This document shows positions 12,661-22,886 of a DNA stretch of 64,000 nucleotides, piece after piece. The stretch's first letter is position 1. Each line of letters opens with the position of its first letter. Source of the DNA: Jackrogersella multiformis (taxonomy: Eukaryota; Ascomycota; Sordariomycetes; Xylariales; Hypoxylaceae); contig CADCXD010000010.1 of assembly GCA_902806575.1 (NCBI GenBank), positions 2,914,001 through 2,978,000 of the forward strand. Direction: 5' to 3'. The notes below the pieces were generated by a model. The model was not told where the DNA came from. It searched no databases and saw only the letters and a program-made list of their open reading frames with translations. Both the position numbers and the translations under genes were made by a program.

Positions 12661-15600
12661 GATGTTTCGCTTTTATGTCTTATGTCGTGATTCATCATGT
12701 CTAGAAATGATATGGCTCTTTACACGCCCTGCTTCCTTGATATTAAGAGTAACGTGTAGATAGTAAACGTTACTGTTACGTCGTCGTTTTCGGGGTATCA
12801 CGTGTCGTCTCTCTACTGCGAGTATATTTTGGGCACGTAATTTTACGTACGGCTCCTTCAAGGCTGTGTGTGACGACAGAAATATGATTGTCGTTGCTAC
12901 GGTAGTACGCAGCCTCGAGGGACAGCAACCATCATGGCGGAATTGTCAAATCCTCAAGTGGCTTTTCTAAGCATGCAAGGGATGTAAGTATGTCGAGCAC
13001 GTGGAATTGGGACTTAGCGTATGACTCTCCATTAAGATCAAGCTCGAGTTCCCGTTCATCGGAACGGCCATCTAGCCAACCAGCTCTACTCGTCTGCGAG
13101 ACTTAGTACTTTACGTGCCGTGAGTGGTTCTCGATGATGCTCGATGATGCCAAGCAGATGGGAACTTTAAGCCATTGGCTACACGGGCAGGCAAATAAGA
13201 GACGAGAAGATGGATTCGCCGGCGTCGATGGAGCCACGTAGGGCCACCTATAATGAGATATAATTGGGGTCCAAGTCGACAGCTTTGTTTGCCGGTGCCG
13301 CGAACGGGCGGCGCTTGAGTCTTGACTAGCTCGTGGGTTCGTCATTTTTAAGCGCCGCTTGTGTGCAGGGGTGCGAGGTGGGCATGATTGTGAGCTGCAG
13401 AAGACTGCATAGGTACGGATCGTACAACATGTATCTAGACATGTATGCAGGGCCGTACCGTATTCCTTACCTAGTGCACATGCATATACACATAATAGTG
13501 TATATACACTGCATACAGTGTAGGTAGTCTGCAGTAAGAACTGGGACTTGACGGCCGAGAAGGGTCTAGGAAGAGCTCACCCTGCAGCATGCATATCTCA
13601 CATCATTTATACTATGTAATTGGAAGTAAGGGAGTATGTCTCGTGATGAAGAACTTTTGATTTAAGAGACAGCCAGCAAGCCCGAAACTACGATGGATAT
13701 TATTCCTAAGCAATATACCGATACCTGCCTGATATACATACCTTACCTAGGTACCTAGGTATGTATAAATATTATAGGGGGCGGAAAGACGACTTCCCAG
13801 ATCGTGATTTAAGTGATCGGTGCCCATCAAGTTTGTTAAGGCGCAGATAAGCGATATATCCGGCCGTCTGGGCTACGGCACATGTATGTCTCGGAAAGGG
13901 ACAAACTCCAATGTGCCCAGTTGTATTACCTACAGCATAAAAGCGTTGGATGTAAGGCGTGTTTCTTGAAAAGTCGGTCAATTCAAAAGCTGGCTGGCTG
14001 ATTAGCCGCGGGTTGTTTAAGTACCTACTCAGCTACTTTACCTACATGTAGGTAGGTATGTTTATCTGTTTGCAGTCTGGCGTTAAATAGGCGACGGGTT
14101 TAACGTGCCGGAGCAGCTTGACTCGGGCCGAGCACTCGAAGCTGGATTTACACTATATACCTCCTACCAGCCAGGTAGATACCTAGGTAGGTAGGTATTA
14201 TCTAGTAGACGCGCTCGTCGTGAATTTTCTAGTTCTACGAACTCATACTTTGGATTTCGAGAAGCACACGACACCCTTTTTAAGCTTCAAGGATCCTACT
14301 TCATGCTTGAATTCCTAAACATCCGTGGGCCATAATTCCGATGTACATATCTACACTAGTATAAATACATCCCCGGGACCCAGGTGCGCATGGGATGCGT
14401 ACCTATATATGTGTGTACGTATGAAGTTTATCGTGTATCTCCACTCTTCGGGGGCGGTATAGTGGGACTGTGCAAGTGAACGTCTCAGACATTTTTGGCA
14501 ACAGCTCACCCGGTTCTACATAGGGCTATGGCTCATAGGAAGCGGGTTGGCGGGTAAGGTTAGTATGAATGCATGTATGAATGCATTATGAATGTATACT
14601 ATGCCCAGGTGTATTATGTATTAAGTATGTAGCTGGTTGTCATCTGCGCCGTACCTGGTAGACAGACAGCTACATACATAATACCATGTAGACAGATACA
14701 CTATTGCTATGTAGATGAAATCTGTCTCTATCTGGAATTCTTAGGTCCTAGGTGGTAGTAGTACAGGGGTTTGAATCTCAACCCTTGAAATTGGCACAAG
14801 CTCGCATGCTAGCCGTGTTGCCTTGTCGTTGGCCAACCTGAATCAGGAGACATAGCACAGATCTTGGAGGTGCGATAGTAACGGTGACTACCTAGGAATG
14901 TCTTCGAAGAAGCTCGTGGCTCCATTGGTCATTGGTACTAGCAAGCTGTCCAGACATGTTCGGACGATCAATGCATGCTATGCCCCATGATGATGTGCCT
15001 GTGTGCCTGTCAGCTGTGTGCCAGTGTGCTGTAGCTGGCTAGCTGGAGGTTTCAGACACATGAAACGACCGTGTTATCATGGGTAGGTCGATCACCAGGG
15101 GTTAATTTCCGCATACGCATGGCAGGAATTCTCTAGATTCCGAATTTGGGTCGGTCATGTCATGACAAACTTACCCGAGCCCATTCTGCTAGTCATCCTT
15201 CTGACCTTTTCGCCTCTTTCTTTTCTTCCATCCGCGCCTCAAGGTTGCAGGAGCTAGACGAAAGGAGACGAGAGTCGAAGTTCTAGAATTGAGTCGACTT
15301 CTTTTGGTATTTGTATTGTGTTTACTCCGAGTGAGACTTCGTCAGGGGATTCTAAGTTAAGACGCTTGTCGCTTTATTGAGAATTTCCAAGGATGAGATA
15401 TCCTGGGTTTGGAGACGGGAAGATGCTACGATTTGGGATAGTTTATGAAAATAATTAAGGAAATAATAAGTGCGATGCATAATTTAATAAGAAGAGGTAT
15501 TAATACATATTACGAGGAAGAGAGAAGGAGCTAAAGAATACCAGGTAGGTACCGAGGTATGTGATGAATACGAATATTGAATTGACGTTACAAAAGGAGT

Positions 15601-17080
15601 GCGAGTTAACCATATTAGGTATACTGTATGTAAAAAAGGCGGCGTTAGTAAACTGTAAAACACGCCTTTTTAACTCCCCTACCCAACTCATTCTTTCCTT
15701 AATAAAATATTAGACATAAAGAATACATTAGAGATGGAGGAAAAAGGGAAGTGACTGATAACAAAAGTCGAGATTGAAAAAAAAAACTTAAAAAATAAAG
15801 ACAAAGCCCTTTAAGTTGTATCTTGGTACTACCTTTCATAGCAGATAGGTATGTATTACATATCTACCTACCTGATACTTAATGCAAGCAACTGAATATC
15901 AAGTGTTTAACCCCTGTCAGCAAGCTTGGCTAAACTTCCCCTATGGCCCCCTTTTGGGGGGGAATGCTCTTCTGGTTGGCTAGCCCTTAATCCCCGCGAT
16001 GAAAGATCAATCAATGAAAATCACTTTCAGCCACTCATAATTCATTTATCAGTGGGTGAATACATAGGTACCTAGGTAGGTACTATGTGCCATGTAAGGA
16101 TGGTACCACTTTTAAACTGTGCTGGCCATCACACCACACTTCTTTTTTAGATCTTAAATACACTATGTATTCCAGGTTCATTTAGGTAATCAATAATACA
16201 TACTGTACGATATGTACATTACCCATGTACTTATGCATATATGTACATAGGTACATTCCGGTCTGCTGAGCTAGATTAGGCCAATGAAGACCTCAGCTGC
16301 CACGGAGTCCCCTCAATTCGGGATGTTACCTAAGTACTTATTCGTGCCAGTTTGACACTCCATTTCTTTAGTCTACATAGTACCTAACGTAAATATATAC
16401 CTAGGTAGTACCGTACCTACCTGCTTTTGAAGCTTTTTACCTATAATTGGTCCTTTTCTTCTAGGCCATTCTATAGCATGTACTACGTACCTAGGTACCT
16501 AGGTAGGTACATAAGGTATGCACTTATGAGAATTTCCTTTTGTTGTTTAATGGGTATTATGTACCTAGGTAGTCAGCTAGTTTACACTTGGCAGATATTA
16601 TGTACCTACATAAGGCGAATGTACCCTGCTCTCTTTCAATCCTCATCAAGGTCAGGTCCAGTGTTAGATTTTAATGGTCAATTTGTTGATCCCGGGTCCA
16701 CTTAGACTCGCTAGCATCCCCATCGCCGCGGCAAAACTGGATTACTGCAACCAATCATATCTTCCGCCTCCGACTCGTCAACCGGGTCTAGGGGAAAGTA
16801 TTGGTACACAGTGCAGCTAGTGGTTCCTGCGTAGGCGTGCAATAGGCAGTTCCCAGTGGGAACTCATGGTCCACATATTCCAGCACCTAGTCCCAGTCTA
16901 GTCCAGTGAAGTCCACAACTGGTACTTGCCTAAGTCCCAGACAGGCAAAAAAGAAAAAAAGAAAAAAAGAGAGTTGCAGTCTCCAGGGCTGCCAGTCTAT
17001 GTTCTGCGGTCTTGCTGCAGGTGCATTTTGCTGGCCCTGGCCTGACCGGACCTGCCCACTTCAAACCCACTGCAGGCAAT
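12661..17080. other. Gene-free stretch with dispersed palindromic repeats
   Basis: No frame longer than 92 codons and no family resemblance. It contains several copies of the CCTAGG/ACCT palindromic motif (about 13746-13760, 14180, 14750, 14890, 16068, 16402, 16490, 16563), a palindrome AGTGTATATACACT at about 13497-13510, and a GAATGCATGTAT-type tandem near 14566-14600. A T-arm-like string at about 14766-14784 lacks the rest of a tRNA. Confidence 0.5.
13735..13765. repeat. Nested CCTAGG palindrome with TACATACC arms
   Basis: Left arm TACATACC and right arm GGTATGTA are exact reverse complements enclosing two CCTAGG cores, which gives a strong potential hairpin. It is a clear example of the dispersed palindromic family in this window. 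Confidence 0.8.
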
Positions 17081-18615
17081 TTTCACTCTTTTCTCCCACT
17101 CCTCCTACCTACAACCACAAGTATCTTTTCTTTTCCCTTTCATCCATCAACACGACTTTTTTGTCCATCTTCTCTTTCTTCCCTCCTCCCCCTCCTTTTT
17201 CCTCCCATCGCAAAATCGCCCTTCCTTTATTCTCTCCCTCTCTGCCCGTTGGTTCCTAATCCTCCTCGAGGTTTCCCTTTTTTGTGTGCGCGTCAATCAA
17301 TTAGTATCCGCCGTTGGCTTGTCCTTCGCCGTTGCGTCAAGAGGAGAAAAAAAGACAGTTGCTGCATCGCGTTCTCTCGAGAAGAAGACAATTCGCCACC
17401 ATCGTCACCCACTCAGTATTTTTTCACAGCAGGGCCAGGGAAATAGGAAAAGATAAAAAAAAAGGAGATAGAAAAGCCGGACGACTCAATCGACCAATCG
17501 ACTTCTTAATCATTGTACAAATTATCGACGTATTTTTTAAACCGCCGTTTTCGATTCGCAATCGCCTTTACGTATACCCTATACTTGACAATCATAATTT
17601 CGCGTCCCTTCAAACCACGTCAACCTGATCCTAAGGAACTGCAGACTGCACGTCAAGGAGAAGTAGAAAATCATCAAAAGTTAACTATCCAGAGTGATTG
17701 CGTTAGGCATCCTCTCACTTCTTTCATCAGAGCCTCTGGAAAAACAAGGAACTCTCTCTCTTCCCCTTATCCCGAGGTATCTTCGGGGGCCATCACTCAA
17801 GGAATTGGAACAAAGCAAACTTACACCAATCGGTACTGCCAATCGTCAGGATCAAAATTCAATCCTCCCGGTCAAGCCGCTCTCGGACGAGTCAAGTCAG
17901 TCAACAAAGAAGAAAGGGAAGCTATAGCCTCTAGTAGTAACCCTTCTACTCCGTCCCTGCGCAATTTCAAGATCGTGGCCTTCTCATACCGTCCTTTGCA
18001 CCGACCCCAGTTCCATTGCCTTTACTTTCGCTAGCATCGACTTGGAAACCTCCTCCGGATAATCTTGCCTTACTCTTGCTTGCCCTCGTTCTCCTTTTCA
18101 AGCCTCACCACGCAGTTTCTCATCATCGGCAACGTCTGTCGCTCATTCGGACACGACTACAGAATTACTTTAATATCGCCTAGGAGTAAAAAATTACAAG
18201 GACAAACCGCAATCTACCCGTACTATATTCTGTTTCTTGTTCACAACTTTCTATCATCAGCATCAACAAAACTGCCTTCTTGGTTTTGTTGGATCCTGCC
18301 GGCAACTCGCGTTTGATACGACATTCTTCCCAATTGCTACATCATTAGTCATTGCACCGATTGTCTTGGCTATAACTACGCAATCGACAACACCGACAGT
18401 ACCAACAATCCCTTTACATTAATCAGACCTTCTCGGCTCACTTATTATTATCAATTTACTTTGTTGTAATATCCCTTTGATCGCCCTATTATTCTAGAGG
18501 CAGTCATCCATTCCTTATTAGATTTCTCTTCTAATCGCCCTCACGTTCTTCTGCCTCGATTGATCTAGGCAGTCATTCCGTCGATAAATCATAGCTTTTC
18601 TCCTATAATTTGAGC
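17080..18615 (+). promoter_or_regulatory. Long pyrimidine-rich promoter and probable 5' leader of the 18616 gene
   Basis: From about 17090 to 17290 the + strand is strongly CT-rich, typical of a core promoter in filamentous fungi. It is followed by about 1.3 kb of sequence without a recognisable protein up to the ATG at 18616. Overlapping frames here (17012-17446, 17314-17628, 17513-18034) share no family resemblance. I read this as a long 5' UTR, perhaps with an intron and upstream ORFs; such leaders are common for fungal regulatory genes. A separate small gene at 17513-18034 cannot be ruled out. Confidence 0.4.
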
Positions 18616-20331
18616 ATGGACACCGGCGGTCTCGCTCAAATGTCGCACAACGGCTTCACTTCACCAACCGGTTTGGGCATGCCCACCGGTGGGTTGGCAT
18701 CAAGACGTGGCGGTGGCCAGAATATCAAGCCACTCTCCTTCGAAGCTATGAAGGCTTCCGACCCGAAGGACAACGGGGCTCCAACCCCGCGAACCAGTCG
18801 ATCCCACCTGCTTGCAGGTCTTAGAACGGCCCCGAAGTCAGCTACAGCAACGTCTTTCGCTGCCGCCTCGTCCACCTCTGCCGCCCCCCCCTCTCACATA
18901 CACGGCAGGAATGGCATCGCTGGAAACATGTACAGCAACCAGGAGAACATGTACAATGGGCCGAAGACCTCGCTCCCCCGTCTTTCAAGCCAGCAGCAGC
19001 CTGGTTACAACCAAGTGATGAATATCAACCACCAGCAGTACACTCCTGAACAGATATTGGCACCTCCCGAGCTCTATCTTGACGAGCAGGTTCAAGACCA
19101 GATGGACCCTTCGCTCTATGCCCAATTGGTAGCTACCAATATGTACCTGGCCCAGCAGCAGCAGCGGTTGCAGCAGCAGCTACTCAGTGTCCAAGCTGCC
19201 GCCCAGCAGTTCCAAAGCATGAGCCTCAGCGGACAGTCGGTATTGCAGCAGCAGATGGCCCTACAGAACCTATACCATCAGCAGCAGCAACTCAAGAATC
19301 TACAGCAGTCGATGGCCACCTCTATGCCAGCCCAGCAGAACCTGTATACTTACTTCGATCCTACGACTGGTCAGCAAGTGTACTATATCGACCAGGGTGC
19401 CGGTCAGATGAGCAGCAACAACAACAACAATAACAGCTACATGGATCGCACTCCTGGTACTCCCCAAGGCTACATGCGCCACCAGCCAAACAATAGCACA
19501 CCTCGTGTTCAAGTTTCGCCGCCTCCTGCGGAGAACAGTCAGCCTACGTTCCGCACCACTTCACCCCCGAAGAAGGTAGAGTTGGTTGTGGAACCGACGC
19601 CTCTCCCGCCGCCGTCTGCCAACGCTTTTCGCCGAGGTCATAAGAAGTCGTCGTCTCTAGCAAACGCTAACAAGGGACTATATCTCTCGACGGACGAAAC
19701 CCCCAAGTCGGCTGGCCCGAAGACGGCCTCTTTCCCGTTGTCACCCATGACTAATGGTGGTTACGGTCCTGGTCAGGGTCGTGCTGGCGAGCATCCGATT
19801 CGTCAGCCTCGCGGTCCTCCGGCGCTAGATGAACTCAGGGCAAAACCCACCGCTAAGCATGAAGGCAGCAAGAACTTCGCAGCGCGAACTCGTCGCTCTG
19901 CCGTACATAATCTTGTGAAGGCAGGTATGGTTAGACGCAAGGGTACGGGTAGTAGCTGCGGAAGCATGAGCCCCGTATCTGAGAGCGCTGAGGAACTCAG
20001 GTCCCCAGTGACCGATAATGAGTCTGACTCCGGACGTAGTGGCTCGGGCAGCCTCTCCGGCGACGCGGAACCAAGTCTGGCTAGTTCCAGGACTTCTACG
20101 AGCGGCAGCTGGGGAGCCATTGGCTCTGATCGACCCGGCTCGCGTCAAAAGTCGCGCAACAGCGTCGATAGCCTGTCTAGCGGCGGCGAGGGTGAAGGTA
20201 GCTTCGCGAGTGTGTTCAAGAACGGTCCTCAACGGTCAGGTAAGACCGAATCGATTGACGGACAGCGTAAAGCGCCTATGCTCGTCCTCACCAGCGCTGA
20301 GAAGCGTAAGGGTGGTGTCGTGGTGGCTTAA
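18616..20331 (+). CDS. Q-rich low-complexity protein of unknown function
   Basis: Single-exon frame; the first ATG is at 18616 (a longer frame starts two codons earlier at a TTG), giving 571 residues. The N-terminus has NIKPLSFEAMKASDPKD and a Ser/Thr/Ala-rich stretch with SRSHLLAGLRTAPKSA. Residues about 165-245 are a Gln-rich region with many QQQ runs and Met/Leu spacing. A six-Asn run sits near residue 270. A basic patch (residues ~425-445, RTRRSAVHNLVKAGMVRRKG) is followed by an acidic/Ser-rich tail with many SP, SGS and SRTSTS sites that could be phosphorylated. I see no transmembrane segment or enzymatic domain. The composition suggests a regulatory or RNP-associated disordered protein, but this is inference. 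The long CT-rich leader upstream also fits a regulated gene. Confidence 0.85.
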   Translation: MDTGGLAQMSHNGFTSPTGLGMPTGGLASRRGGGQNIKPLSFEAMKASDPKDNGAPTPRTSRSHLLAGLRTAPKSATATSFAAASSTSAAPPSHIHGRNGIAGNMYSNQENMYNGPKTSLPRLSSQQQPGYNQVMNINHQQYTPEQILAPPELYLDEQVQDQMDPSLYAQLVATNMYLAQQQQRLQQQLLSVQAAAQQFQSMSLSGQSVLQQQMALQNLYHQQQQLKNLQQSMATSMPAQQNLYTYFDPTTGQQVYYIDQGAGQMSSNNNNNNSYMDRTPGTPQGYMRHQPNNSTPRVQVSPPPAENSQPTFRTTSPPKKVELVVEPTPLPPPSANAFRRGHKKSSSLANANKGLYLSTDETPKSAGPKTASFPLSPMTNGGYGPGQGRAGEHPIRQPRGPPALDELRAKPTAKHEGSKNFAARTRRSAVHNLVKAGMVRRKGTGSSCGSMSPVSESAEELRSPVTDNESDSGRSGSGSLSGDAEPSLASSRTSTSGSWGAIGSDRPGSRQKSRNSVDSLSSGGEGEGSFASVFKNGPQRSGKTESIDGQRKAPMLVLTSAEKRKGGVVVA

Positions 20332-21456
20332 GGCATGATCGGCCTAATTTTTCTCACGCAATAATGATCGCATGCTCCGAACGTCTCTGTCTTGTCACGA
20401 CCATTGCGACGGAGTGGTAGACCCCTCCGAGCAGAGATTACGTACGAATGGACGGGACTGGATTGGAGATCAGAATGGCCATTTCTTTTCGCGATTTGAT
20501 TTTTTTTGGAGGGCACTGGAAACTGGATCAGGGGGCGGCGGCATTCCGAGACGTTGATTTTCGCTTGCAATACCAAGGACCCCGAGCCAGCATCCAGCGG
20601 TACAATTCTTTGAGGGGACAGAGCGGCTTGGAGAGAGAAACAAAACCCCCCAAGGGTGGGATTCTTTTGCTGTTTATACTTCATGTCATTCTCTCGCACA
20701 AGCCACACATTTTGTTCATTTCTAAATGCGTTGAGTTTGGAGAGAGAACCTTGTTGAGGATGCATCTCACTGACGACCCTTGTGGATGCTATTCCCTCTT
20801 GAGCTGTGTGGGCTGGGGCTCAGCTCCGCGATTTGGGGCGTATGTATCGATAGAGGCACTCGCCCGGCGCCTTAGGTAGTGATCAATGGCTCAATTATAA
20901 TTGAATGTCCAAGTCTGTCTCGTGCTCGCTTGTCATGTTACATTTATCATTGACTATATTCCTTGGGTACAAGTACCTGGTAGTTAGGTAATCGTAGTAT
21001 TTAAGTGTTTATATGATACGTCTATTGTTCTCTAGTTTCCCTATACTGATGATAGACACGATCGAGGTCAACTAGCTGCGCTTAATTGGAATTATTAGTT
21101 ATTAGAGACCGTTGGTTTTAATTTAATCCGACGACTTGCATAGGTATTCTACCTGCATGCCCTGGGTCCTCCTAGGTAGATAGGTACCTGGTGAGGTGAA
21201 TCCTAGTGTGTATTATTCCCTACGAGTTGGTTAGCGCTTACAAGTTACAACCCCTATTATTGAGCCATACTTGTTAGTGAGGTTGAAATCCAGAAACGGC
21301 CATGACAGATAAGACTCACAATTAGATCTGTTTTTAAATTAAATCAACATGTAAACGCGCGCATACAATCCGTTTTATATGATGATGATGATGATGATGG
21401 GTGCGCTGCTTAACTCGTGCTGGCAATAAAAGAATAAGTTGGGTAGAGTTAGAAGA
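20332..21456. other. Convergent 3' intergenic region
   Basis: It lies between the 3' ends of the Q-rich gene (+) and the DUF6601 gene (-). Frames at 20328-20879 lie on both strands in probable 3' UTR and resemble nothing. It holds a (GAT)6 microsatellite at 21381-21399 and one CCTAGG-type copy near 21170. Confidence 0.5.
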
Positions 21457-22447
21457 CTAACTCCTTTTCTCCCGCGCCCTCCTTTTCCTCTCCAGGCGCA
21501 TCCTCCGATTGAATGCAATCGTCGACAGCAGATGATAGCAGAACAGGACAACCCAGACTACCACGATGGAGCCTAGCGCTAGACACAGTACTACAAGTCC
21601 CGCGACGGTGACCCCTAGCCCGAGGTTTTCGAAAGCCGCCGTTGGCGCCCAGCACATCGGTCGCCAGACCTACCTGCAGCGCGGACAGCACCACGCTCAC
21701 ATACACGAACCCGACGAGCAGCCACCCGAAATGCCGCTCGAAGAAGGCCGTGTACCACGTGCTGCTGCTCATGTACCCGTCCACGAAGTTGTGCGCCGAC
21801 CACAGCTCCGGCGCCGCCAGAGGCCACCGCGTCAGCATGTCCAGCCGACTCAGCCGCAGCTCGCCGTACTGGTACCGCGGGTCGACGTCGGCCATGGCGT
21901 CCAGGTCGAGCGCGGCCAGTACCGAGCGCGGGAACGCCGCCCACCGCTCCCAGGTGACGCCGGGGGGCATCAGGCCCTCGGCGGCGGCGATGGCGAAGTC
22001 GCTGCGGTGCGCGACCAGCCAGACGTAGCTCAGGAGCAGCCCGCGCGCCGAGGCGTGCAGGCCCCCGCCGCCGCACAGGTGCGCCTCCCAGAAGCCGTGG
22101 CTCAGCAGGAAGGCCGGCAGCGGCTTGACGAAGACGCGGTGCTCGTGCCAGACCAGGTGCTCGTCCGCGCGCTCGGTCACCACGACCGCCCGGTTCATGA
22201 GCCGCTGCCGGTGCAGCGGGCGCGCCGGCACCGGCAGGCCTGCGAGCCAGAGGTACTTGTGCAGGCGCGACAGGCGGCGCGTGCTCAGCTCGTGAGCGAG
22301 GTAGGATGGTAGGTCTTGGGACGGGAGGACGATGGTCGCGTGGGCGGTGCGGATGGCGGCTGGGTGGGTTATGGTCGAGAGTTCGACGAGGCTCTGGTCT
22401 GGCGGGAAAGGGGGGTCGAGGCTATGAGGTATTGCGGTATTGTTCAT
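21457..22447 (-). CDS. DUF6601-family membrane protein, interrupted by a one-base frameshift
   Basis: The frame from ATG 22447 matches the DUF6601 fungal family as I recall it: LSRLHKYLWLAGLPVPARPLH, then ERADEHLVWHEHRVFVKPLPAFLL, then YGELRLSRLDML, then a first membrane segment (GWLLVGFVYVSVVLSALQVGLA). Just after LGANGGF the frame runs into unrelated Arg-rich residues. The next frame over, from about 21630, supplies exactly what the family should have: ENLGLGVTVAGL, a second membrane segment and a basic tail ending at 21457. One extra T in the TTT at about 21632-21634 accounts for the switch. It could be a sequencing/assembly error or a recent disabling mutation. The coding region is far more GC-rich than its neighbours. 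It is divergent from the NLR-like gene with 439 bp between starts. Function of the family is unknown. Confidence 0.75.
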
Positions 22448-22886
22448 GGCGGGCTTTGACGCTGTGGAGGGTATTGAGCTATTACCTACTTACCCTGTAT
22501 ATTCGGTAATAAAGCTTGACTAGGTAGGTGAGTATGAAATACTGGAAAGACGGTTTCTAAGTATCTATGGTTAAGGCTCGAGTTCCCACTATCTATCATG
22601 CCGGAGCTGTGTAAACAAATACCTAGGTACGTACCTATATTAATGGAATACCGCGGAATATCAAGTCAGCTCATGTATGTAAGAATATTGGCAGATGCTG
22701 ATAGGCTGGAATGGCTTCGACAAGATCATCTTTACCTGAGTAGGGTGGGGGCTTGCTGCATGACTTACTTCCCAGCCGCAATTATTAGAAACCTTGGACG
22801 AATCCCCCAGCCTTATTTCTTTCGTTTCTTTTCTTCCTCGCTCTTAGTTCATCTTCATCGATATGTTAATCATGTAATTGTCTATA
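22448..22886. promoter_or_regulatory. Bidirectional promoter between DUF6601 gene and NLR-like gene
   Basis: The 439-bp gap separates the two divergent start codons. It contains one GTACCTAGG-like repeat copy (about 22619-22633) and a CT-rich patch on the + strand at about 22815-22862 just upstream of the NLR start. No recognised operator. Confidence 0.4.

Noticed and set aside
14755..14790. tRNA T-arm-like string GGGTTTGAATCTCAACCC
   Set aside because: No matching acceptor, D or anticodon stems upstream.
17012..18034. Overlapping + frames up to 173 codons upstream of the Q-rich gene
   Set aside because: No family resemblance, CT-rich composition and position right before a gene start suggest promoter and 5' UTR.
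21566..22312. 248-codon + frame opposite the DUF6601 gene
   Set aside because: A GC-driven antisense shadow: the minus frame carries the family motifs.
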